From contig PLPK01000030.1 in the NCBI GenBank assembly GCA_003159795.1, positions 1 through 33,550 on the forward strand: a stretch of 33,550 bases of DNA, written 5' to 3'. The translations under genes and the position numbers were made by a program. Shown here piece by piece: positions 24,947 to 31,864 of this stretch. Source of the stretch: Acidimicrobiaceae bacterium. Lineage in GTDB: Bacteria; Actinomycetota; Acidimicrobiia; Acidimicrobiales; Bog-793. The notes under the pieces were generated by a model that worked only from the letters and a program-made list of their open reading frames with translations, was not told where the DNA came from and ran no database searches. How positions within the stretch are numbered: position 1 is the first letter of the stretch; each line of letters opens with the position of its first letter.

Positions 24947-25798
24947 CTACCGCAGGGACTTCCGTCGGTAGAGGGAGACGGCGAGCGGGGCGAAGATGGC
25001 GATCAGTCCGATCGACCACAGGACCGTGGCCAGTTCGGGGTGCTGCATCGGCCAGGCCAAGGTGTTCGCGGACGGATTGGGGTTGCCGAAAAGGTGTCGG
25101 CAGGACGACGCGACGGCACTCACCGGGTTCCAATTCGCCACGACGCGAAGCCAGGCGGGCATGCCCTGAGTGGGGACGAAGGTGTTGGAGACAAATGTCA
25201 GGGGGAGGAAGAAGATGAATCCGACCGCCTGCGCTGCCTCTGGGTTCTTCAGCAGCATGCCGGCACATGCCCCGACCCACGTCATCGCGAACGCGATCAG
25301 CAGACAGAGGCCGCACGCCGCCAGAGCGTCGGCGACTCCATTGTGGATTCCCCAACCCACCGCCAGGCCGGTGACGGCAAGGACGACGATGGCGATGACC
25401 TCGGTGAGCAGGTCCGTTACCACTCGACCGGCGAGGACGGCGGAACGCGCGATCGGAAGCGATCGGAATCGATCGATGAGACCGGTGGCCATGTCGGTAG
25501 AGACGCCGACCGCGGTGCCTTGCGCCGTTCCGACGAGTGCCATCCCGAACATCCCGCCGATGAGGTACTCGTGGTAATTCCCGCCACCGGGGATCTGAAT
25601 GGCCGAGCCGAAGACATAGACGAAGAGCAACACGAAGATGATCGGCTGGACGGTGACGTCGAGGAGCTGCGAGGGCTCTCGGATGATGCGGTTGACGCCG
25701 CGACGGACCAGCACGAGGGTATTTCGGAACGACCACCATGTTCGTGAGAGCAATGGTTCGACTTGAGTGGGGAGTGGAGAGGTCAGCATGGAGGTCAT
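24947..25798 (-). CDS. ABC-2 type permease, DrrB-like
   Basis: This is the membrane subunit of a drug/lipid exporter of the daunorubicin-resistance type. The 283 residues contain six hydrophobic segments (first about 48-66, last about 258-276) and family signatures in order: IIREPSQLLDVTVQPIIF, an ABC-2 motif LIDRFRSLPIARSAVL (107-122) and FVPTQGMPAWLR near 216-227. The start ATG overlaps the stop of the ATPase gene (ATGA, 25795-25798), so the two are co-translated. With its partner it would form a two-subunit exporter controlled by the adjacent TetR protein. The exported compound is unknown. Confidence 0.93.
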   Translation of the reverse strand: MTSMLTSPLPTQVEPLLSRTWWSFRNTLVLVRRGVNRIIREPSQLLDVTVQPIIFVLLFVYVFGSAIQIPGGGNYHEYLIGGMFGMALVGTAQGTAVGVSTDMATGLIDRFRSLPIARSAVLAGRVVTDLLTEVIAIVVLAVTGLAVGWGIHNGVADALAACGLCLLIAFAMTWVGACAGMLLKNPEAAQAVGFIFFLPLTFVSNTFVPTQGMPAWLRVVANWNPVSAVASSCRHLFGNPNPSANTLAWPMQHPELATVLWSIGLIAIFAPLAVSLYRRKSLR

Positions 25799-26778
25799 GC
25801 CACTGCCGCCTTCTCGTTGGGATCTGCAACGGGATCGGCGAAGTGGCCGGTGAGGGTGAGGAAGACGTCGTCGAGGGAAGGGCGGGCGATTCCGAGGTCA
25901 TCCATCACCACGCCCGCCGCACTCATCGCAGCCGCGATCGCCGGAATGGATCTCGCGCCCGCCGTCACCGATGCGTTGACCACTCGTCGTTCGGCGTCCA
26001 CGTGGACCTCCCCGTGTGCGTGGCGGGCGAGCACCTCGCGCGCGATCGCGAGGTTGGACTCTGGTGCAACGGTGACCCCGATGCGGTCACCGCCAACCTC
26101 GGCCTTCAGCTCCTCTGAGGTTCCCTGGGCGATGACCGATCCCCGGTCGATGACGACGATCCGGTCGGCCAACTGATCGGCCTCTTCGAGGTACTGCGTG
26201 GTGAGGAACACAGTCGTGCCATCGGCTGCCAAGGTCCGGATGATGCCCCACATGACCGCACGACTCCGAGGGTCGAGACCCGTCGTGGGTTCGTCGAGGA
26301 AGAGGATCGACGGACGGCTCACGAGACTGGCTGCCAGGTCCAGCCTTCGGCGCATGCCGCCCGAGTAGGTCTTGACCCCGCGGTCGCCGGCATCGGCCAG
26401 GTCGAACTGGGAGAGCAGCTCCTCGGCTCTTTGCTGAGTCCTTCGCCGAGGAAGGCGACAGAGCTGACCAATCATCACGAGGTTGGCCGAACCGGTGAGG
26501 GATTCGTCGAGGGCCGCCGACTGTCCCGCCAGACCGATTCGACGGCGCACCTCCGTCGCCTGGGTGACCACATCGAAGCCGTCGACCCGGGCCGTGCCCC
26601 TATCAGGCCGAAGCAAGGTAGTGAGGACGCGGACCGCAGTTGTCTTCCCAGAGCCGTTGGGGCCAAGGACGCCGAGGATGGTGCCGGCTGCTACGTCGAG
26701 GTCGAGGCCGGCGAGAGCGCGGGTCGGTCCGTAGGACTTCTCGAGATCCACGGCTTCGATCGCAAGGCCAGCGGGCAT
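25795..26778 (-). CDS. ABC transporter ATP-binding protein, DrrA-like
   Basis: The ATPase subunit of the exporter has 327 residues. Walker A is GPNGSGKT (39-46), the signature YSGGM (138-142) is the DrrA type, and Walker B is ILFLDEP (157-164), followed by TTGLDPRSR. The C-terminal 100 residues are the regulatory extension typical of DrrA (DUF4162-like), ending in a PSLDDVFLTLTG segment. ATG 26778 has GAGAGGA about 7 bases upstream. Transcription should start in the palindromic region 26788-26845, divergent from the TetR gene. Confidence 0.94.
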   Translation of the reverse strand: MPAGLAIEAVDLEKSYGPTRALAGLDLDVAAGTILGVLGPNGSGKTTAVRVLTTLLRPDRGTARVDGFDVVTQATEVRRRIGLAGQSAALDESLTGSANLVMIGQLCRLPRRRTQQRAEELLSQFDLADAGDRGVKTYSGGMRRRLDLAASLVSRPSILFLDEPTTGLDPRSRAVMWGIIRTLAADGTTVFLTTQYLEEADQLADRIVVIDRGSVIAQGTSEELKAEVGGDRIGVTVAPESNLAIAREVLARHAHGEVHVDAERRVVNASVTAGARSIPAIAAAMSAAGVVMDDLGIARPSLDDVFLTLTGHFADPVADPNEKAAVA

Positions 26779-26787
26779 CTTCGAGTC

Positions 26788-26845
26788 CTCTCGTACGACG
26801 TACTATACAGTCGTATAGCGTACTGTAACATACGATGTACGAGAG
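26788..26845. promoter_or_regulatory. Multi-palindromic operator and divergent promoter (TetR / DrrAB)
   Basis: The 87-bp gap between divergent genes holds nested inverted repeats: CTCTCGTAC (26788-26796) with GTACGAGAG (26837-26845); CTATAC (26803-26808) with GTATAG (26813-26818), 4-base spacer; TACAGT (26806-26811) with ACTGTA (26822-26827), 10-base spacer. On the minus strand TATAGT (26807-26802) with GTTACA (26829-26824) at 16 bases forms a plausible promoter for the exporter, so a bound TetR dimer would block it directly. Confidence 0.75.
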
Positions 26846-26865
26846 TCAAGGCAGGGGAGAAACAA

Positions 26866-27621
26866 GTGACAGACCTCGATGATCTCTGGCCTCCGTCGAG
26901 CGCAGTCGCGCCTCGACGAGCAGCCTCAGTGCGGACGCAAGAGGGGCGTCGGGAGAAGGTCCTCTCTCGCGACGAGATCGTTCAGACTGCTGTGGCTTTG
27001 GCGGACACGGAGGGTGCGGGGGCGGTCAACATGCGCCGCATCGCGAAGGAGCTCGGTGTTGGCGCGATGTCGCTCTACTGGCATGTGGTCAACAAAGAAC
27101 AGCTTCTCGATCTCATGTTGGATGTCGTCGAGGGCGAAGGCGTGACCGCTGAGCTGTCAGGTGAATGGCGGGGAGACTTGGGGCGGATCGCCAGGCAGCG
27201 ACGTCGAGCGCTTCTTCATCATCCTTGGGTTGTGAGTTTCATGAGCGGGCGACCGCCCTACGGGCCGAACGCGCTCTTGCAGATCGAACAATCCCTTTCG
27301 GCGCTTGATGGTCTCGATCTCGATACTCGAACGGCGCTCCAGATCCTGATGACGATCGACACCTATGTCACCGGTTCAGTCCTGCACGAGCTTCGAGAGG
27401 TCCGAGTTGGGCAGACTCAGTCCGAGACCGAGATCTCTGAACCTGATATCGCTACTGGCATGCGAGCGTGGAGGGATCGGCTTGATCGTTCAGGCCAGTT
27501 TGTGCGGGTTGTCCGCGTCTTTGACGAAGGTATCGATCCCGATGCCGCAGAGACTCGGGACGACCGGTTCGAATTTGGGCTTGACTGCGTGCTAGATGGC
27601 CTAAGTGCCCGGATCACCTAG
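26866..27621 (+). CDS. TetR-family transcriptional regulator
   Basis: This is a dimeric repressor, probably of the divergent exporter operon and itself. The 251 residues start at GTG 26866 with AGGGGAG 6 bases upstream; the open frame before it is antisense to the ATPase gene. The helix-turn-helix lies at about 55-78 (MRRIAKELGVGAMSLYWHV), preceded by SRDEIVQTAVALADTEG. The C-terminal part has the TetR_C ligand domain pattern of the TetR class proper (HHPWVVSFMSGRPP, YVTGSVLHE). The likely inducer is the exporter's substrate or a related drug. Confidence 0.92.
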   Translation: MTDLDDLWPPSSAVAPRRAASVRTQEGRREKVLSRDEIVQTAVALADTEGAGAVNMRRIAKELGVGAMSLYWHVVNKEQLLDLMLDVVEGEGVTAELSGEWRGDLGRIARQRRRALLHHPWVVSFMSGRPPYGPNALLQIEQSLSALDGLDLDTRTALQILMTIDTYVTGSVLHELREVRVGQTQSETEISEPDIATGMRAWRDRLDRSGQFVRVVRVFDEGIDPDAAETRDDRFEFGLDCVLDGLSARIT

Positions 27622-27720
27622 CGCATGTGTCACAAGGGACATGTCAGGTTCAAAATGGACTACCCGACGGATTGAACGCCTGCCCCCTGATGTGCATGGG
27701 CTGTCGCGAATGCAGAACGA

Positions 27721-27740
27721 GCGGCCCAACGTCGGGCCGC
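27721..27740 (+). terminator. GC-rich hairpin downstream of the TetR gene
   Basis: GCGGCCC (27721-27727) and GGGCCGC (27734-27740) form a perfect 7-bp stem with a 6-base loop, 100 bases after the TetR stop and before the toxin-antitoxin promoter. No T-run follows, as is common in high-G+C actinobacteria, so the terminator role is likely but not certain. Confidence 0.4.
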
Positions 27741-27781
27741 CTCGACGCGGTCCCATCGCAGATCGACGGAGATGTGCTCGG

Positions 27782-27813
27782 CTGACTGCGAGGTAGTCGC
27801 GTGCTATCATGAT
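27782..27813 (+). promoter_or_regulatory. Extended -10 promoter with overlapping palindrome (toxin-antitoxin)
   Basis: CTGACT (27782-27787), a 17-base spacer and TATCAT (27805-27810) preceded by TGC form a good sigma-70-like promoter with an extended -10. The antitoxin ATG follows 6 bases after the -10, so the message should be leaderless. The perfect palindrome ATCATGAT (27806-27813), extendable to 14 bp with one mismatched pair, overlaps the -10 and suits ribbon-helix-helix autorepression. Confidence 0.6.
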
Positions 27814-27816
27814 GGC

Positions 27817-28029
27817 ATGGCGAAGAAGGTGACTACGGTGCGCATGCCCGGAGATCTCGCCGAGCAGGTCGACGCTGTCGCACGCGGCCGTGGTGTCAGC
27901 GTGAACACCGTCGTCGTCGACGCGCTGCTCGCCGAGATCGAGCGCGTGAAGACTGACGCGCAGTTCATGACCCGGCTCCGGGAGTTGACCGAGCGCGACA
28001 AGGAGATCCTCGAGCGCCTCGCTAGGTGA
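27817..28029 (+). CDS. Ribbon-helix-helix antitoxin
   Basis: This 70-residue DNA-binding antitoxin has the strand and two helices of the Arc/CopG fold: KKVTTVRMPGDLAEQVDAV then RGVSVNTVVVDALLAEI. A charged C-terminal helix (about 45-70) would wrap and neutralise the Doc toxin. ATG 27817 follows a leaderless promoter, so it lacks a ribosome site. The stop overlaps the toxin GTG (GTGA, 28026-28029), the normal arrangement in such pairs. The antitoxin should repress the operon through the palindrome at its -10. The family differs from the Phd antitoxin of phage P1, but RHH-Doc pairs are known. Confidence 0.87.
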   Translation: MAKKVTTVRMPGDLAEQVDAVARGRGVSVNTVVVDALLAEIERVKTDAQFMTRLRELTERDKEILERLAR

Positions 28030-28415
28030 GGTACCTGAGCCTTGCCGAGGCGCTCGTTGTCGCGGAGGCCGTGACCGGGATCGACAGCGAGGTCTTGGCG
28101 CGTTCAGCAGGCGTCGGGCTCCTCGATTCCGCGCTCCATGCTCCGCAAGCGGGCTTCGGCGACCAGGACCTCTATCCAGACTTCGTCGACAAGGCTGCAG
28201 TCTTGGCGGTCCGGCTGACCCGGAACCATTCGCTTCCCGACGGCAACAAGCGGTTGGCATGGGGTTGCCTCACGTTGTCTTGCGCACTCAACGACCGCGA
28301 TCTGCAGGTTCCCGTCGACGAGGCGGTCCGTCAGATGCTTGCCGTCGCATCTGGCGAGGTCGACGAAGCACAGATGGCCACCTGGCCGACCGGGTGGATC
28401 GGCCAGCCAGGCTGA
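28026..28415 (+). CDS. doc: Doc-family toxin (Fic fold, death on curing)
   Basis: The 129-residue Fic-fold kinase belongs to the Doc type, which phosphorylates elongation factor Tu and stops translation. The catalytic loop HSLPDGNKR (H68-R76) matches the Doc/Fic motif HxFxD(A/G)NKR, with Leu in place of Phe. Upstream residues GLLDSALHAPQAGFG fit the conserved N-terminal part. Length is right for Doc. GTG 28026 overlaps the antitoxin stop. All key residues (H68, D72, N74, K75, R76) are present, so it is probably active. Its place beside an att-like site and a recombinase fragment suggests it arrived with a mobile element. Confidence 0.9.
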   Translation: MRYLSLAEALVVAEAVTGIDSEVLARSAGVGLLDSALHAPQAGFGDQDLYPDFVDKAAVLAVRLTRNHSLPDGNKRLAWGCLTLSCALNDRDLQVPVDEAVRQMLAVASGEVDEAQMATWPTGWIGQPG

Positions 28416-28421
28416 CCCTCG

Positions 28422-28745
28422 TTACCTCGCCGCTCCGGCCACGAAGGCCACAACGATGTAAGTGGCGTGCCGGTCCAAGGACACTCGGGCACGGTCGTAG
28501 CGCATGGTCGTCCGCGGGTCCGCATGAGATGCGGCTTCTTGGACGTCACGCAGCGGCACTCCGGCGTCGAGCGCCGCGGTGATGAATGCGTGCCGGAGGG
28601 TGTGGGGACCAACGGTCTTTGCGATCCCGGCTCGCTTGGTCACGCGTCGGATGATCCGACCGGCGCCACGGCGATCAAGGCGGTTGCCGTCAGCGCCGAG
28701 GAAGATCGGTCCTTCGCAGCGCTCACCGATCGCGAGGTCAGCTAC
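28422..28745 (-). pseudogene. Tyrosine recombinase/integrase, C-terminal fragment
   Basis: Only the last 105 or so residues of a phage-type integrase survive. Seen: the box-II arginine context HTLRHAFITAALDAG, the conserved HADPRTTMRYDR region with the catalytic tyrosine, and a terminal SLDRHATYIVVAF. The similarity begins around DLAIGERCEG (28739). Upstream the minus-strand frame is open to 28817 but is not integrase-like, and the first 200 or so residues, including the first catalytic Arg, are gone. Its stop faces the doc stop across 6 bases. The fragment lies about 80 bases from a tRNA-derived att-like sequence. Confidence 0.82.
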
Positions 28746-28821
28746 GGCCCCAGAGAGGCTCCCGTTTCTTGCCCCACTCTCGATGTCCCAAACGAACGAG
28801 TCCTGGTTGGACAGCACTGGG

Positions 28822-28863
28822 CGCCCCCGGCAGGACTCGAACCTGCGACACGCGGTTTAGGAA
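28822..28863 (-). other. Probable att site: 3' half of tRNA-Arg(CCU)
   Basis: On the minus strand a tRNA 3' half is exact: anticodon loop TTCCTAA (28863-28857, anticodon CCU), stem 3' strand ACCGC, variable GTGTC, T-arm GCAGG-TTCGAGT-CCTGC and acceptor strand CGGGGGC with discriminator G at 28822. The matching 5' parts are absent: CCCGA precedes the loop where GCGGT is needed, and no GCCCCCG lies upstream. It is therefore not a tRNA gene but the duplicated segment left by integration, ending precisely at the anticodon loop. Confidence 0.82.
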
Positions 28864-29171
28864 TCGGGCCGAGAAGGTCCACCAAAACGAGTCGAGTCCG
28901 TTGAACTGGACCTTGAGGGAATGGCCGTCCACTGAGTCCGTTCAGCGCGAGCGAATGTCGCTCCGTAGATTCCCAAGAGATTCCCGACCGGTCAATCCAA
29001 GGTCAGCATTCGATGTGGTCGCTTAGTAGTCGCGGCTGCCCCCGACCGGCACCTCGGGGCGAGCCCGGCCAGGTTACGCGGGCCGCGTTCTGGGACAGCC
29101 ACAGGGACGCGTAACGCCGATTACGCGTCCGGAGCGGGATCGGCGCGGTAATCGGATGGACGCGCGTTCGG
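28864..29171. other. Gap with TTACGCG-type inverted repeats
   Basis: No gene is seen. GGACGCGTAA (29105-29114) and TTACGCGTCC (29121-29130) form a perfect 10-bp stem with a 6-base loop. Related TTACGCG or CGCGGTAA motifs recur near 29073 and 29145. GAGTCCGTT occurs twice (28894-28902 and 28936-28944). The region could hold recombinase arm sites, or terminate the DUF2510 gene transcript. Confidence 0.45.
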
Positions 29172-29933
29172 TCACTGAGGCTTTCGTGGGCGATTCCGGC
29201 GCCAAGAGACAACTGACTGGGCGAAGCCCACAGCCCCAAGGGCAGCTACGAACCACCCGAAGGGCGTTCCCATCGAGGCGAAGATCACTATGACGGCGAT
29301 TCCAACGACCATGAAGCATGGCATCAGCACTTTCATCGGTCGCGAGAGCCCCGGCAACTTGGCGACCGAAGGAGTCGATCGGCCCCAATTCCACAACGAC
29401 CTAAGTTGTCCCGACAGTGCTCCAATCGCGCGACGTGGCACGGGGTCGATCAGCACCCCCCGTTGTTGAAGTTCTGCCAAGACGCGACCCTGGTCCCGAC
29501 GCGTCCAGAAGTATGCGAGCTGGCCATCAGAGAGTTCGAAGCCAATGCCAGACGTCATGAAGCTGCCGCTGAGCAGGAATGCGGCGGTGATCTCGTGGAG
29601 TGGTGCCTCGAAGTCCGAGAACATAGCCCCGGCAAACGACCGAGGATCCATTCGCAGGGTGGCTTCGCCGATCGTCAGTACGACAAGAGGAACCGTCGCA
29701 TTGAGCCGACCGCCGAGAGCGGAGGGCACGTTCATCCCGCCCACGAGCTCAGCTTTGTTGCCTGAGGCGACCTTGGGGGCCAATCCGCTGTGTGGGGGGG
29801 ACGCATTTCCGGTCCATGAAGCACCATCCCACCAGCGGTAAGGGGCGACACGCCACGGATCCGGGTACCAGCCCGGCGAGGCGGGATCGTTGGCTCCTGA
29901 GAGCACGCCGCTCACGTATACAGATTGTCCCAT
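29172..29933 (-). CDS. DUF2510-domain membrane protein
   Basis: The 253-residue protein has an N-terminal DUF2510 motif, GWYPDPWRVAPYRWWDGASW (21-40), a short Trp-rich module common at the ends of actinobacterial membrane and secretion-linked proteins. A middle soluble region (about 70-185) is unrecognised. Two hydrophobic helices follow near 198-218 and 221-243, and a basic tail ends RRNRPRKPQ. ATG 29933 has GGAAG 6 bases upstream; the TTG at 29945 is less likely. The single-gene setting in an accessory region gives no functional hint. The domain call is secure; function is unknown. Confidence 0.82.
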   Translation of the reverse strand: MGQSVYVSGVLSGANDPASPGWYPDPWRVAPYRWWDGASWTGNASPPHSGLAPKVASGNKAELVGGMNVPSALGGRLNATVPLVVLTIGEATLRMDPRSFAGAMFSDFEAPLHEITAAFLLSGSFMTSGIGFELSDGQLAYFWTRRDQGRVLAELQQRGVLIDPVPRRAIGALSGQLRSLWNWGRSTPSVAKLPGLSRPMKVLMPCFMVVGIAVIVIFASMGTPFGWFVAALGAVGFAQSVVSWRRNRPRKPQ

Positions 29934-30259
29934 CCGCGCTTCCAACGCGGGGACTCGGAGCCGGTCCAGTCAAGCGCGGAACGACGGCTCGGGAACATGC
30001 GACCTGACCCATAACACGCGGCGAGATCGCAGCGAGACCGTCTCAGATCGCCGTTCATGAAGGGGCGGGGCCGTGTCAAGGGACGACCCGGAGGCATCCT
30101 GTCGGTTGTTCTGGGACAGTTCCGCGGATGCAAGTCGCCGAACCGGGCGCGGCGCTCGCGTCAACTGACGCGGGCACAAGGGCGTCGTTCTGTACCCTGG
30201 CACACCTCACCTAGCGGTAGCTCTGTGGGCCCGTGCAACGGCCAAGCGAGAAGGGTGAC
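29934..30259. other. Intergenic, no supported gene
   Basis: The segment lies upstream of the DUF2510 gene. It contains small inverted repeats (for example GAGAC-C-GTCTC near 30040-30050) but no open frame with family resemblance, RNA gene or clear promoter. Confidence 0.35.
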
Positions 30260-30387
30260 GTCATTGCCCACACCGGGCGCTCTCTGACTGGGACAAGGCC
30301 AATCCCGACACGGCCTAGGACCCGGAGCTGTTCGGACGGGGAATTCTGCCGAGACTCGCTCAGGTGAAGCTCTCCGGGATCGCCTAG
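30260..30387 (+). pseudogene. Decayed C-terminal helix-turn-helix fragment with in-frame stops
   Basis: One plus-strand frame reads SDWDKANPDTA, stop, DPELFGRGILPRLAQV, KLSGIA, stop. The pattern 'E-x-F-x-R-x-ILPRL-x-x-V-x-L-x-x-I-x-x-A' recalls the start of a C-terminal helix-turn-helix region of actinobacterial accessory proteins of unknown function. Two stop codons and loss of the recognition helix show decay. The similarity ends where IS256-related sequence is approaching. The identification is by memory of the pattern. Confidence 0.4.
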
Positions 30388-30472
30388 GCGGCCTGGACGG
30401 AGTTGTTCTGGTCTAGCTGGTGGAACCCATTAGGGGCACTCGGGGCGTGGAGGGTCCGACGACAGTGACGAT

Positions 30473-31039
30473 CGACGGGCGCCGAGGATGATCAAGGCGG
30501 TCGAGACGGTCTTCCCCTCCTCGGTCCGGATCCGCTGCTGGTTCCACCGTCACGCCAACATCCGGGCCAAGCTTCCCGACGACGAGGCGGCAGACGCGCT
30601 TGCCCACCTCTACTCCGTGCCGGACGCCCCCACCCTCGATGCTGCGCGGGCGGCGGCCGACGGCTTCGAGAACACCTACGGGAGGGCCTTCCCCGCGGCC
30701 GTTGTCTGCTTCGCGGACGACCGGGAGGTGCCCCTTTCCGTTCACCGGGTCCTTGTGCGGTATCACATCCGGGTCCGCACGACCAACCTGGCCCAGCGCA
30801 GTTTGGAAGAGGAGGGCCGACGCACCAAGGTGGTCACCTGCTTCACGAGCGAGCGCTCGATGATGAAGCTCGCCTTCGCCACGATGATCCGCTCGGCCGA
30901 GCGCTGGTGCCGCGTCTCGGTGAACGACATCGAGCGCCAGCAGCTGAAAATGCTGCGGGCCGAGGTCGTGCTCGACCCGCCGCCGGCCGAGGACCACTCG
31001 ACCGGACGCAGCAGAACAGCAGAACACCGCGCGGCGTGA
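30473..31039 (+). pseudogene. IS256-family transposase, C-terminal fragment
   Basis: About 185 residues of a mutator-type (IS256) transposase remain: MIKAVETVFPSSVRIRCWFH (with the conserved C-x-x-H), the last-third motif RTTNLAQRSLEEEGRRTKV with the catalytic glutamate region, and FTSERSMMKLAFATMIRSAE. The first half with both catalytic aspartates is missing, and no start with ribosome site precedes it, so it is non-functional. The stop at 31039 is followed by a sequence like an IS256 right end (31056-31080). Confidence 0.85.
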
Positions 31040-31055
31040 GGCTCAGGCGCGGTCG

Positions 31056-31103
31056 TTTACAGGACGCTCAGCACTTGACCATCATTCATTCTATTGATTA
31101 CCT
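31056..31103 (+). promoter_or_regulatory. IS256-like right end carrying an outward -35
   Basis: TTTACAGGACGC (31056-31067) followed by TTGACC (31075-31080) matches the TTTACA...TTGACA layout I recall for IS256-type terminal repeats. TTGACC could act as an outward -35; the best -10 at 17 bases is TTACCT (31098-31103), which is weak. The next gene starts at 31154. Confidence 0.4.
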
Positions 31104-31153
31104 GAAGCCCCGAGTGTACGGTTCAACTGGAACCGACTTGGGGGAGGCGCGCG

Positions 31154-31855
31154 ATGCGCCTGCGAGCGGCAGTCGCGGCCTTGGGTGTGATCGCCGGAAT
31201 CGTGGTGTGCAACGTCGGATTCTCGCCGGGTATTAGCTCGGCGACCGGCTCGACGTGCTGGAACTCGACGCTTCCTTGCTATGCCCGCGGAACGTTCAAC
31301 GATGGCTCCGCTTGGGGCGGCGGATATGTCCAGACCGAAGTCGCGAACATGTCCGCTACCGAATCATCCTGGATCAACCAAGAGCTGTGGACCACAACGA
31401 ACGGCAATTCGAATACTTACTGGGCTGAGATCGGTTACAGCGCTAACCAACCGTATTGCCGCGGAAACCAGCTGCGGTGGTTCTATTACTACCAAAACCC
31501 GAACGCGAGTTATGGCACCTGTTTCGGGGGCAGCCCGTCAGTCGGCAGTTGGCATCAGCTTGAGATTCAGGAGGACACAAGCAGCGAGTGGTACATCTAT
31601 CTCGACGGCAACGAAGTTGCGATTGATTCTGGCACGAGCGGCTGGAACTACAACGACTACACGGGTCTTGAGTATCACTACGGCACGTTCACGAATATGT
31701 ACACCAACGGCTACTATTCCTACAACGAAGTTAGAGGTACTGGCTGTTGCAGCTGGTACTACTGGGATGAAGGCGGAAGTGACGCAAAGTACCCGACCGA
31801 TTACAACTGGATTTGGACCTCAACTAATCCGTGGATTCACGGGTATAACACGTGA
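31154..31855 (+). CDS. Secreted aromatic-rich protein of unknown function
   Basis: The 233-residue product begins with a clear signal peptide: MRLR, hydrophobic core 5-24, and a likely cleavage near SSA-TG around residue 31. The mature part is very rich in Trp, Tyr, Asn, Ser and Gly, and has six or so cysteines (pairs near 35/42, 102/122 and CC near 198), fitting an exported disulfide-bonded beta-sandwich. The segment VGSWHQLEIQEDTSSEWYIY then LDGNEVA resembles carbohydrate-binding or concanavalin-like folds of hypothetical actinobacterial exoproteins; no catalytic motif is visible. ATG 31154 has GGGGGAGG 5 bases upstream. Base composition is visibly lower in G+C than the neighbours, suggesting transfer. 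It is followed after 9 bases by a membrane-anchored protein gene. Confidence 0.78.
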   Translation: MRLRAAVAALGVIAGIVVCNVGFSPGISSATGSTCWNSTLPCYARGTFNDGSAWGGGYVQTEVANMSATESSWINQELWTTTNGNSNTYWAEIGYSANQPYCRGNQLRWFYYYQNPNASYGTCFGGSPSVGSWHQLEIQEDTSSEWYIYLDGNEVAIDSGTSGWNYNDYTGLEYHYGTFTNMYTNGYYSYNEVRGTGCCSWYYWDEGGSDAKYPTDYNWIWTSTNPWIHGYNT

Positions 31856-31864
31856 GGTATTGAG

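Noticed and set aside
26431-26865. N-terminal extension of the TetR frame
   Set aside because: It is antisense to the DrrA-like ATPase and crosses the operator. GTG 26866 has the ribosome site and the family starts there.
27626-27650. Possible IS481-type end (TGTCACAAGGGACATGTC) after the TetR gene
   Set aside because: The resemblance is by memory only, with no transposase or partner repeat nearby.
29087-30119. GTTCTGGGACAG at 29087-29098 and again at 30108-30119 as possible direct repeats of an element
   Set aside because: A 12-base repeat is expected by chance many times in 33 kb, and the flanks do not match.
30200-30245. tRNA-like string TAGCGGTAGCTC
   Set aside because: No matching acceptor, anticodon or T-arm can be built around it.
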